A stretch of DNA of 42,903 bases from an uncultured Lysobacterales bacterium. GTDB taxonomy: Bacteria > Pseudomonadota > Gammaproteobacteria > Xanthomonadales > Xanthomonadaceae. The translations under genes were made by a program, and so were the position numbers. Below the pieces are notes generated by a model. It did not search any database. It saw only the letters and a list, made by a program, of their open reading frames with translations, and was not told the origin of the DNA. The stretch's first letter is position 1. Each line of letters begins with the position of its first letter. Of this stretch, positions 1 through 6,488 are shown one piece after another. The DNA is taken from assembly GCA_946886865.1 (NCBI GenBank), contig CAMPJI010000017.1, positions 1 to 42,903 of the forward strand, written 5' to 3'.

Positions 1-122
1 GGCGGGAAGGCCCCTTCACCCGGGGATGCGACACGGTCTGCGCCATTGCCGCCGCAGCCGCTGAGTGCAAGGACAGCGCCGAAGGTCATCAGCAGCGTCC
101 GGGAATTATTGCGAACGGACAT
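1..122 (-). CDS. Lipoprotein of unknown function (N-terminus only; cut by window edge)
   Basis: Reading the minus strand from the ATG at 122-120 gives about 40 residues before the left edge. It starts with a short polar/basic segment, then a hydrophobic stretch and a lipobox ALSGC with Cys23, followed by a glycine/polar region (GGNGAD). That is a classical lipoprotein signal, so the product should be lipidated at Cys23 and anchored in the envelope. A GGAG Shine-Dalgarno lies 8 bases before the ATG (around 131-134). The rest of the gene is outside the window, so no function can be assigned. It is divergent from the 2OG oxygenase gene to the right. Confidence 0.7.
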   Translation of the reverse strand, partial: MSVRNNSRTLLMTFGAVLALSGCGGNGADRVASPGEGAFP

Positions 123-369
123 TCTCACGTCTCCAAATCGAGGGGTGGGTCGAGCGCACACGAAACGAGGCCAACCGGCCTTCGCATGGCGGAGGTCGGG
201 TCGCCTCATTCCCTGAGTGACGATTCGGGGAGTTGTTATAGGTTTGTTTAGTGACAGTTCCTTTGCGCTTTTGCGACGGTGCGAATTTCCACTGGTTGCG
301 TTAGCGCGCCACGCCCAATGCCGCGCTCCTGCAACACCGCTGACACATGCCACGCGTAGCGTCGCGTGC

Positions 370-1242
370 GTGCACAGCGAAGCCATTCCATTGCAGGACG
401 TCGAGGTCGACGATGCGCTGGCCGCGTGGATCGTCGACCAGGTGCGCGCGGGACAGCCGCCCGAAGCGGTGCTTGCGCCACTGGTGGAGCAAGGCTGGGA
501 CGAGGGCGCGGCGATCGATGCGGTCGAAAGCGTGACGCGTCGATTTCTCGAACAGCACGCCATCGACCAGGGGTTACCCGTTCCCGTGCGGGTGCCGGCG
601 CCGATCGTCGCCAACGGCCGGGCGACGGTGGGCGCGGGCGACCGCCAGGTGCAGGTGCTGGCCAACCTCCTGCACCCGCGCGTGATCGTGTTCGGCAACG
701 TGCTGTCGCACGACGAGTGCGATGCGCTCGTTGCCTCGGCCCGCAGTCGGCTGTCGCGTTCGTCGACGTTCAACCTCGACAGCGGGGTGGACGAGGTGCA
801 CGAGGGGCGCACCAGCCAGGGCATGTTCTTCGCGCGCGGCGCCGACGCGCTGTGCCGGCGGATCGAGGCGCGCATCGCCACGCTGCTGGACTGGCCGCTC
901 GACCACGGCGAGGGCTTGCAGGTGCTCCGCTACGGCCCCGGTGCGGAGTACCGGCCGCACTACGACTACTTCGACCCGCAGCGGCCCGGCACGGCCACGC
1001 TGCTGGCGCGCGGTGGCCAGCGCGTCGCGTCCTTGGTGATCTATCTCAACACGCCCGAATGCGGCGGCGCGACGACCTTTCCTGACGCACGCTTCGAAGT
1101 CGCGCCGGTCAAGGGCAACGCGGTGTTCTTCAGCTACGACCGACCGCACCCCATGACCGGCACGTTGCATGGCGGCGCGCCGGTGATCGAAGGCGAGAAG
1201 TGGGTGGCGACGAAGTGGCTGCGCGAGCGGCAGTACGTCTAG
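370..1242 (+). CDS. 2OG-Fe(II) oxygenase, prolyl-4-hydroxylase type
   Basis: This is a 290-residue protein from the GTG at 370. The C-terminal ~180 residues form a P4Hc-type double-stranded beta-helix. The iron ligands are visible as H197-x-D199 (in RPHYDYFD) and the distal H267 (TLHGG). K277 (EKWVATKW) is placed to bind the 2-oxoglutarate C5 carboxylate. The first ~90 residues are an acidic/alanine-rich helical region typical of the xanthomonad versions. The family hydroxylates protein or small-molecule substrates using O2 and 2-oxoglutarate; the substrate is unknown here. The frame stays open upstream to a GTG at 217, but those 51 residues are low-complexity and look non-coding, so I prefer 370. 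TTG 391 is also possible, and no start has a good Shine-Dalgarno. A palindromic repeat cluster follows the gene. Confidence 0.85.
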   Translation: MHSEAIPLQDVEVDDALAAWIVDQVRAGQPPEAVLAPLVEQGWDEGAAIDAVESVTRRFLEQHAIDQGLPVPVRVPAPIVANGRATVGAGDRQVQVLANLLHPRVIVFGNVLSHDECDALVASARSRLSRSSTFNLDSGVDEVHEGRTSQGMFFARGADALCRRIEARIATLLDWPLDHGEGLQVLRYGPGAEYRPHYDYFDPQRPGTATLLARGGQRVASLVIYLNTPECGGATTFPDARFEVAPVKGNAVFFSYDRPHPMTGTLHGGAPVIEGEKWVATKWLRERQYV

Positions 1243-1269
1243 TTGCGCACCTGCGCCGAGGTGGCGGCC

Positions 1270-1436
1270 CTGCAGGAGCGGCTTCAGCCGCGATGGCCAG
1301 TCAAGGCCCAGTGTAGGAGCGACGTCAGTCGCGACCAAATTCTGTTGGCGGGTGGGGTCGCGACTAACGTCGCTCCTACAAACCTCGCTCCTATAAATGT
1401 CCGACCACTTCATCGCGGCTGAAGCCGCGCCTACAA
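1270..1436. repeat. REP-like palindromic repeat cluster, four units
   Basis: Four copies of a short imperfect palindrome are packed between the oxygenase gene and nth: 1270-1294 (plus), 1312-1336 (plus), 1357-1380 (minus) and 1412-1436 (minus). Two subtypes alternate. The outer units carry GGCTTCAGCC and the inner units carry GACGTCAGTC/GACTAACGTC. The result is a nested palindrome, outer pairing with outer and inner with inner. A degenerate half unit (CTCGCTCCTATA) sits at 1384-1395. Such elements act as intergenic stem-loops and can stabilise or terminate converging transcripts. The last unit overlaps the 3' end of nth and supplies its stop codon. Confidence 0.9.
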
Positions 1437-2129
1437 CGCACCGGACTCGCCCGGCGTCTTGTCCGGGTACTTGCACAGGTCACGGATCACGCAGTTCGGG
1501 CAATCGGGCTTGCGCGCCTTGCACACGTAGCGGCCGTGCAGGATCAGCCAATGGTGCGCGTCCTGCAGGTAGTCTGCCGGCACGGCGCGCATCAGGCCGT
1601 CCTCGACCGCACGCACGTCCTTCCCCGGCGCCAGCCCGGTGCGGTTGGCGACCCGGAAGATGTGCGTGTCCACGGCCATGGTCGGCTCGCCGAAGGCGGT
1701 GTTGAGCACGACGTTCGCGGTCTTGCGGCCGACACCGGGCAGCGCCTCCAGCGCCTCGCGCTGGCGCGGCACGTCGCCGCCGTGGTCACGCAGCAGCTGC
1801 TCGGCCATGGCCACGACGTTGGCGGCCTTGGTGTTGTACAGGCCAATGGTCGAGATGTAGGGCTTCAGCCCCTCGACGCCGAGTGCCGCGATCGCCCCGG
1901 GCGTGTTCGCCACCGGAAACAGCCGCCGCGTCGCCTTGTTGACCCCGACGTCCGTGGCCTGTGCTGAAAGGGTCACGGCGACGAGCAGTTCGTACGGCGT
2001 CGCGAACTCCAGTTCCGTCGTCGGCTTGGGGTTATATGCCTTGAGTCGGGCGAACAGTTCTTCGCGTTGCGCAGCTGTGAGGCGCGAGCGGCGCGAAGTG
2101 CGCTTTCGGGGCTTGGTCGAGGTGGGCAT
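1431..2129 (-). CDS. nth: Endonuclease III (DNA glycosylase/AP lyase)
   Basis: This 232-residue base-excision repair enzyme removes oxidised pyrimidines and cleaves the AP site. The helix-hairpin-helix LPGVGRKTANV carries the catalytic Lys136. The catalytic Asp154 follows in AVDTHIFRVANR. The [4Fe-4S] cluster ligands near the C-terminus are C203, C210, C213 and C219, in the family's C-x6-C-x2-C-x5-C spacing. The E. coli enzyme is 211 residues; the extra length here is a basic N-terminus. I chose the ATG at 2129. The frame continues upstream to 2243, but that part reads through a dispersed repeat. The TAG stop (1433-1431) lies inside the palindromic repeat unit at 1412-1436, so the final codons are set by the repeat junction. 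Confidence 0.95.
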   Translation of the reverse strand: MPTSTKPRKRTSRRSRLTAAQREELFARLKAYNPKPTTELEFATPYELLVAVTLSAQATDVGVNKATRRLFPVANTPGAIAALGVEGLKPYISTIGLYNTKAANVVAMAEQLLRDHGGDVPRQREALEALPGVGRKTANVVLNTAFGEPTMAVDTHIFRVANRTGLAPGKDVRAVEDGLMRAVPADYLQDAHHWLILHGRYVCKARKPDCPNCVIRDLCKYPDKTPGESGAL

Positions 2130-2139
2130 CTGGGGGAGC

Positions 2140-2190
2140 GTTTTCCTGCCACGGATTACACGGATGAAAGGCGGATCAGCAGGGTGACGA
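2140..2190. repeat. Dispersed-repeat-like segment upstream of nth
   Basis: The segment contains ACGGATTACACGGATGAAAG, that is, two ACGGAT words in a short direct repeat. It resembles the junk repeat often seen between proteobacterial genes, whose spurious translation contains FIRVIRG. The minus-strand reading here does give that peptide in frame with nth, which is the reason for starting nth downstream at 2129. Only one copy is seen in this window, so its repetitive nature is inferred from general knowledge. Confidence 0.35.
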
Positions 2191-2305
2191 GGCTGGATCC
2201 CCGGACGTCTCGACAATCGGATTGGCAGGTGCGGGTTCCCCACGCACGATTCCTGCTTCCATCGGTGTCACGCCGTGTGATCTGTGGAGAAATGTGTCTG
2301 GTCAT

Positions 2306-2710
2306 CTACGGCTTTCGCGCAGCGGCACGCGCCTTCGCGCGCGCCAGGGCTGCAGCGGCGGCGGGAGGCAGGGCCGGTTTGGTGGGGGCGGGACCGGCCG
2401 GTGTACCGGTCGCGGCCGCAGGGGCGGCGCGGCGCGCGGCGCGCTCCTGCGCCCGACGCTGCAGCCGGGCCTCTCGCGCCCGGTACCGCTCGCGCGCCGC
2501 CAACGCGGCCAGGCGCTCGGTGCGCGCGGCCGTGACCGCGTTGGTGCAGTCGACGCTGCAGCCGGTGCAGGGCGCGGCACGCTCCAGCAGGCCGGCCTCG
2601 ATGGCCGCGTCCACATCATCGATCCGCAGCGCCGACACGATCGCGTGTTGCGTGGCGCCGGCATGCCGACACCCACACCCGCTGCACGGCCGTGTGTCCT
2701 CGGAAGCCAT
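2306..2710 (-). CDS. Small Cys-rich protein with basic Ala/Arg tail, function unknown
   Basis: The protein has 134 residues in two parts. The first ~57 residues hold two cysteine clusters, C9-x2-C12-x-C14 (CSGCGC) and C48-x2-C51-x3-C55 (CTGCSVDC), separated by a short acidic helical segment. This arrangement could hold a metal ion or Fe-S cluster, but I do not recognise the family with certainty. From about residue 60 the sequence becomes Arg/Ala-rich and then Ala/Pro/Lys-rich, predicted helical then disordered, with an overall strong positive charge. It starts 12 bases after the stop of the enoyl-CoA hydratase gene and is probably co-transcribed with it. Codon use matches its neighbours, so it looks like a genuine gene rather than a shadow. 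Confidence 0.7.
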   Translation of the reverse strand: MASEDTRPCSGCGCRHAGATQHAIVSALRIDDVDAAIEAGLLERAAPCTGCSVDCTNAVTAARTERLAALAARERYRAREARLQRRAQERAARRAAPAAATGTPAGPAPTKPALPPAAAAALARAKARAAARKP

Positions 2711-2722
2711 GCAGGGGGCCGG

Positions 2723-3505
2723 TCAGCGGCCCTTGAACGCCGGCTTGCGACGCTCAAGGAACGCGCCGGTTCCCTCGCGCATGTCGTCGGTGGAGAACAT
2801 CAGGCCGAACTGCGCGGTCTCGTAGGCCAGTCCTTCCTCGATGGACGACTCGCCGCCGAAATTCACGCAGTCCAGCACGCCGCGCATCGCCAGCGGCGCC
2901 GACGCTGCCAGTTGTTCGGCCAGCTTCATCGTTTCGGCTTCGAGGTCGGTCGCGGGGACAACGCGGTTGACGATGCCGAGCTCGCGGGCGCGGCTCGCGT
3001 CGATCGGCGCCCCCACCAGACACAGCTCCAGGGTCGCGGCGCGGCCGGCCAGCCGAAGCAGGCGCTGCGTGCCGCCGAAACCGGGGATCAGGCCGAGGTT
3101 GATCTCGGGCTGACCGACCTTGGCGGTATCGGCCGCCACGCGCAGGTGGCAGCACATGGCCAGCTCCAGTCCGCCGCCCAGCGCAAACCCGTTGATCATC
3201 GCGACCACCGGCTTGGACAGGGTTTCCACCGCGCGCATCATCCGCTGCCCGCGCAGCGAGAAATCGCGGCCCTGGACCGGGGTCAACGTGTTCATCTCGG
3301 CGATGTCGGCGCCGGCAACGAACGCCTTGGGCCCGGCGCCCGTCAGCACGATCGCGCGGACGGCGTCATCGCGGTCGGCGGCCTGGAACGCCTCGGCCAG
3401 CGCGTCGAGCGTGGCCAGGTTGAGAGCGTTCAGCTTGTCGGGGCGGTCGACGGTGATGCGGCGCACGGCGCCGATGTCTTCGATCAACAGGGGGGATGCG
3501 GACAT
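2723..3505 (-). CDS. Enoyl-CoA hydratase (crotonase family)
   Basis: This 260-residue crotonase hydrates 2-trans-enoyl-CoA in beta-oxidation-type pathways. Both catalytic glutamates of true hydratases are present: E114 in GGGLELAMCC and E134 in GQPEINLGLIPG. The oxyanion-hole segments AGADI (65-69) and GGG (110-112) are intact, and PGFGGTQRL matches the family signature. I chose the ATG at 3505 because the residues read upstream of it (to 3568) are unlike the family. No strong Shine-Dalgarno is visible. The gene lies just upstream of the small Cys-rich gene on the same strand and has no fatty-acid genes around it, so its physiological substrate cannot be inferred. Family resemblance is strong; assignment to a specific pathway (fatty acid, phenylacetate, branched-chain) is not. 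Confidence 0.9.
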   Translation of the reverse strand: MSASPLLIEDIGAVRRITVDRPDKLNALNLATLDALAEAFQAADRDDAVRAIVLTGAGPKAFVAGADIAEMNTLTPVQGRDFSLRGQRMMRAVETLSKPVVAMINGFALGGGLELAMCCHLRVAADTAKVGQPEINLGLIPGFGGTQRLLRLAGRAATLELCLVGAPIDASRARELGIVNRVVPATDLEAETMKLAEQLAASAPLAMRGVLDCVNFGGESSIEEGLAYETAQFGLMFSTDDMREGTGAFLERRKPAFKGR

Positions 3506-3733
3506 GGATGACCCGTTCAGAGAGGAAAAGAGGGCGCGGCCGGGCGCTTGGAACTCCCGCGGGAGCACGGGGTCAGACGGTCGGCGTCAGTGGCAGTTAA
3601 GCCGTGCCGCCGTTATCCTAGCCCGTCAAGTCGGGGTCTTGTGACCCGGTTTGCGCACTCATCTCCGGGCACGATGCCCCGGACAAGCGGGGCGGCCCAG
3701 GCCGTCCCGAGCCATTATCGGAGGTTTTACCGA

Positions 3734-4420
3734 ATGAAGTTGCGTTTGATCGCGGCCGCCGTCGCCGCAGTTGCCATGGCCGCCGGCAGCGCCGCCGCAC
3801 AGGACATTTCCTCGGAGAAGGGCAAGCTGAGCTACGCATTGGGCTACGACTTGGGTCGCAACGCCATCGAGAGCGGCGAGCAGCTCGACGTCAACAGCAT
3901 CGTCAAGGGCCTGCAGGACGGGTTTGCGAAGAAGGAGCCCGGCGTGCCGGTGGACCAGCTGCGCACCGCGGTGCAGAACATGCAGCAGCGCCAGCAGGCC
4001 AAGGCCAAGGCCGAGTGGGACCAGGCGGCTGCCACCAACAAGACCAAGAGTGACGGGTTCCTGGCGCAGAACAAGGCGAAGTCGGGCGTGCAGTCGCTGC
4101 CCAGCGGCGTCCAGTACCGCGTGATGGAAGCCGGCAACGGCGCCAAGCCGACCCAGGCCAGCACGGTCGAGCTGCAGATCGCCGGCCCCTACGCCTGGGG
4201 TGAGCGTCCTCAGCCGGCGCGTCCGGCACAGAACGTCCCGGGCATGAAGATCAGCGAGATCGAAATGCCGGCGATGCGCGAGGTGCTGCTGCAGATGCCG
4301 GCCGGCGCCAAGTGGGAGGTCACCCTGCCGCCGGAGCGTGCGTACGGTGCCAACCCGAACACGCCGTTCCCGCCGAACGTGGCCGTCCAGTTCGAGATCA
4401 AGCTCGTCAGCGTCAAGTGA
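3734..4420 (+). CDS. Exported FKBP-like protein with degenerate PPIase domain
   Basis: The protein has 228 residues with a signal peptide (MKLRLIAAAV...; predicted cleavage after AAA at residue 22). Residues ~25-110 match the FKBP N-terminal dimerisation region of the Mip/FkpA group (LSYALGYDLGRN, long Gln/Lys/Ala-rich helix). The C-terminal domain ends in a good FKBP match (PPERAYGANPNTPFPPNVAV, then FEIKLVSV). Its first half, where active FKBPs have the V-x-Y-x-G-x-L-x-DG-x-x-FDSS region, instead reads VELQIAGPYAWGERPQPARP and lacks the active-site Tyr/Asp/Phe set. It is probably a periplasmic chaperone with weak or no isomerase activity. The ATG at 3734 has a GGAGG Shine-Dalgarno at 3720-3724; the open frame further upstream is not expected to be translated. 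Confidence 0.88.
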   Translation: MKLRLIAAAVAAVAMAAGSAAAQDISSEKGKLSYALGYDLGRNAIESGEQLDVNSIVKGLQDGFAKKEPGVPVDQLRTAVQNMQQRQQAKAKAEWDQAAATNKTKSDGFLAQNKAKSGVQSLPSGVQYRVMEAGNGAKPTQASTVELQIAGPYAWGERPQPARPAQNVPGMKISEIEMPAMREVLLQMPAGAKWEVTLPPERAYGANPNTPFPPNVAVQFEIKLVSVK

Positions 4421-4429
4421 CGCCGTGGC

Positions 4430-4452
4430 GCGGCTGCGCACAGCGCAGCCGC
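4430..4452 (+). terminator. Stem-loop after the FKBP-like gene
   Basis: A perfect 10-base-pair hairpin (GCGGCTGCGC, loop ACA) lies 10 bases after the stop codon. No T-run follows, so it may stabilise the 3' end or act as a weak terminator rather than as a canonical intrinsic terminator. Confidence 0.45.
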
Positions 4453-4465
4453 CGTTGCCACGATG

Positions 4466-4496
4466 CCATCCCCGCGAAGGCGGGGATCCAGTGGCC
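4466..4496 (+). repeat. Dispersed palindromic repeat, CCCGCGAAGGCGGGGATCCA type
   Basis: A short palindrome (CCCCGCGAAGGCGGGG) is followed by ATCCAGTGG. Related copies occur at 33917-33950 (plus) and, inverted, near 25099-25126. This is a second intergenic repeat family, distinct from the TGTAGGAGCG elements. Confidence 0.7.
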
Positions 4497-4524
4497 CAAG
4501 CGTTGCCAGGTATCCTGAAAGACC

Positions 4525-4556
4525 ATTGCGCCGGCCCACGCCGGCGCAATTCATTT
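4525..4556 (+). terminator. Perfect 11-bp inverted repeat before the DUF1289 gene
   Basis: ATTGCGCCGGC and GCCGGCGCAAT are separated by CCAC and followed by TCATTT. It could be an intrinsic terminator with a poor T-tract that separates the FKBP-like gene from the next operon, or a structured leader of the DUF1289 gene 58 bases downstream. Confidence 0.4.
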
Positions 4557-4613
4557 CTGCCGCCAGCGAATCCAGCGCCCGCATTTGCCAGCACCTCTGC
4601 TTCCCGAGTCCGA

Positions 4614-4802
4614 ATGAACAGCCCCACCTTCCGCGCCGTCCTCAGCCCGTGCATCGGCGTCTGCACCCTCGACGAGCAGGGCCTGTGCGAGGGCTGCCAC
4701 CGCACCACGGGCGAGATCGCGCGCTGGTCGCAGATGGGCGACGACGAGCGCCTGCGCTGGATGGAGACGGTGCTGCCGGAGCGCGAAGCCAAGCGCGCGT
4801 GA
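4614..4802 (+). CDS. DUF1289 small Cys protein
   Basis: This 62-residue protein matches the DUF1289 family over most of its length. The family hallmark SPCIGVCTLDEQGLCEGCHR carries four cysteines at C13, C17, C25 and C28, and is followed by the conserved helix TTGEIARWSQM. The C-x3-C-x7-C-x2-C layout suggests a bound metal or Fe-S cluster, but the function of the family is not established. The gene lies 14 bases before the NudL gene and is likely the first gene of an operon DUF1289-nudL-sseA. The start ATG at 4614 gives the usual family length; no strong Shine-Dalgarno is visible. Confidence 0.9.
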   Translation: MNSPTFRAVLSPCIGVCTLDEQGLCEGCHRTTGEIARWSQMGDDERLRWMETVLPEREAKRA

Positions 4803-4816
4803 GGTAGCCTTCCAGG

Positions 4817-5461
4817 ATGCCCGAGCCGCACGCCGCGCCGCCCCCGCGCTCCCTGCACGACTACCCGTTGCTCGGTGACGCACTGCACCGGCTCGAGGCG
4901 CCGCCCACCGGCGGCGGGTGGAACCGGTCCGAACTGCACGACCTGATTCCCCACGATGCGGTGCTCGCGGAGGCTGCCGTGCTCGTCGGCCTGGTCCCCC
5001 GCGTGGGCGGGACGCGTGTGATCCTGACCCGGCGCACCGATGCGCTGCGGCACCATGCCGGCCAGGTCAGCTTTCCTGGCGGTCGGCTGGAAGCCGATGA
5101 CGCCGACGCCGTCGCCGCGGCGGTGCGCGAAGCGGGCGAGGAAATCGGTCTGCCGCCGTCGCAGGTGGTGCCTCTGGGCTTTCTGGATCCGCTCGCGACG
5201 ATCACCGGTTTCCGCGTGACGCCGGTGGTGGCAATCGTCGACGCCGGCTTCGAGCCGGTGCCGGATCCCAGCGAGGTCGCCGACGTGTTCGAGGTGCCGC
5301 TCTCGTTCCTCCTCGACCCGCGCAACCTCGCGTCGCATGTGCTGGACTACCGTGGACGTCCACGCGAGGTGCACGAATACCGCTACCCCGCGCAGCGCAT
5401 CTGGGGCGCGACCGCCTCGATGCTGCTGAACCTGCGGACCCGACTGGAGGCAATCCGATGA
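4817..5461 (+). CDS. nudL: Nudix hydrolase, CoA pyrophosphatase type
   Basis: This 214-residue hydrolase belongs to the NudL group, which cleaves CoA and its derivatives to phosphopantetheine and 3',5'-ADP. The diagnostic sequence ahead of the Nudix box is present: ILTRRTDALRHHAGQVSFPG (residues ~69-88). The Nudix box follows at ~88-112 with the metal-binding REAGEEIGL. It has the two-residue-longer spacing typical of NudL rather than the standard G-x5-E-x7-REUxEE spacing. The N-terminus is about 20 residues longer than E. coli NudL. The stop codon overlaps the ATG of the sulfurtransferase gene (ATGA), so the two are translationally coupled. The substrate assignment rests on the family motif only. 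Confidence 0.92.
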   Translation: MPEPHAAPPPRSLHDYPLLGDALHRLEAPPTGGGWNRSELHDLIPHDAVLAEAAVLVGLVPRVGGTRVILTRRTDALRHHAGQVSFPGGRLEADDADAVAAAVREAGEEIGLPPSQVVPLGFLDPLATITGFRVTPVVAIVDAGFEPVPDPSEVADVFEVPLSFLLDPRNLASHVLDYRGRPREVHEYRYPAQRIWGATASMLLNLRTRLEAIR

Positions 5462-6333
5462 CACGACCCCTACAACCGGACTGGACCACGGTGGTCGATC
5501 CCGCCGATCTGCTCGCGGTGCTGGGCGAGGCCGACGTGGTGGTGGTCGACGCGCGCTTCTCGCCGGCCCTGCAGGCGGCACCGGATGTGGGGGAGGCGGC
5601 GTATCGGCAGTCGCACATCCCGGGCGCGCGTTACGCACACCTGGACCGCGACCTCTCCGGGCCGCCCGGCAGCGGCGAAGGGCGGCATCCGTGGCCGTCG
5701 GCGGAGGCCTTTGCCCGCGTGCTGTCGCGCTGGGGCGTGACGCCCGGGTCCCGGGTGGTCGCGTATGACGACGCCGGGGGGGCACTGGCTGCGGCCCGTG
5801 TCTGGTGCCTGCTGCGGATGGCCGGCCATCGGCGTGTTGCGGTGCTGGACGGCGGCTGGGCGGCATGGCGCGAACGCGGGTTCCCGGTGGACGCGGCGGT
5901 CCCGCCGGAAGGCGCCTCGACCTATCCCGTGCGCTTCGATGAGGCGGCCCTGCTCGACAGCGGCGCGGTTGGCCGGCACCTCGCCGGGGGCGGTGGCCTG
6001 GTCGACGCCCGCGCGCCGGAGCGCTTCCGTGGCGAGGTCGAGCCGATCGACCGCGTGGCCGGGCATGTCCCCGGCGCGATCAACCGGCCGTTCGTCGACA
6101 ACCTGGAGGGCGGACGCTTCAAGTCGCCCGAACGTCTGGAGAGCGAGTTCAAGGCGATGCTCGGCGATCGCCCGGCGGGCGGGTGGGTCGCCATGTGCGG
6201 CTCGGGCGTCACGGCGTGCCACCACCTGCTGGCGATGGCCCATGCGGGCCTGCCCGGTGCACGACTGGCGACGGGTTCCTGGAGCGGCTGGATCGAAGAC
6301 CCGGCACGCCCCGTCGCGAAAGGTGCGGTGTAG
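5458..6333 (+). CDS. sseA: Sulfurtransferase (two-domain rhodanese / 3-mercaptopyruvate type)
   Basis: This 291-residue protein has two tandem rhodanese domains. The N-terminal domain (about 10-140) lacks a cysteine loop. The C-terminal domain carries the active-site loop C247-GSGVTA, the form found in 3-mercaptopyruvate sulfurtransferases such as E. coli SseA (thiosulfate enzymes usually have CRKGVTA-like loops). It transfers sulfane sulfur from 3-mercaptopyruvate, or possibly thiosulfate, to thiol or cyanide acceptors in the cytoplasm. The ATG overlaps the nudL stop. The stop TAG (6331-6333) is part of the palindromic repeat unit beginning at 6329, so the last codons GCG-GTG lead directly into the repeat. 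Confidence 0.93.
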   Translation: MTRPLQPDWTTVVDPADLLAVLGEADVVVVDARFSPALQAAPDVGEAAYRQSHIPGARYAHLDRDLSGPPGSGEGRHPWPSAEAFARVLSRWGVTPGSRVVAYDDAGGALAAARVWCLLRMAGHRRVAVLDGGWAAWRERGFPVDAAVPPEGASTYPVRFDEAALLDSGAVGRHLAGGGGLVDARAPERFRGEVEPIDRVAGHVPGAINRPFVDNLEGGRFKSPERLESEFKAMLGDRPAGGWVAMCGSGVTACHHLLAMAHAGLPGARLATGSWSGWIEDPARPVAKGAV

Positions 6334-6463
6334 GAGCGGCTTCAGCCGCGACCAGTGACGGCACGCTCGCGAGCGAAGCCCCAGATGGTTCTCTAGGAGC
6401 GACGTAAGTCGCGACACGCCAGCGTCAACAGACGGCGCGGTCGCGACTCACGTCGCTCCTACA
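6329..6463. repeat. REP-like palindromic repeat cluster, three units
   Basis: Units are at 6329-6353 (plus, GGCTTCAGCC subtype), 6392-6416 (plus, GACGTAAGTC subtype) and 6440-6463 (minus, GACTCACGTC subtype). The last two face each other as an inverted pair. The first unit supplies the TAG stop of sseA. The cluster separates two convergent genes and probably limits read-through in both directions. Confidence 0.9.
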
Positions 6464-6488
6464 GGAGGCCTGTACCAGTAGGCCGACG

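Noticed and set aside
217..369. N-terminal extension of the 2OG oxygenase from GTG 217
   Set aside because: The 51 residues are low-complexity, have no Shine-Dalgarno and do not look like the family; the start was placed at 370.
1270..1436. Repeat array that might be taken for a CRISPR
   Set aside because: The units are short palindromes in both orientations with unequal spacing and no cas genes; they are REP-like elements.
3659..5866. 735-codon open frame on minus opposite the FKBP-like, nudL and sseA genes
   Set aside because: It covers three solid plus-strand genes and their gaps, and has no recognisable domain.
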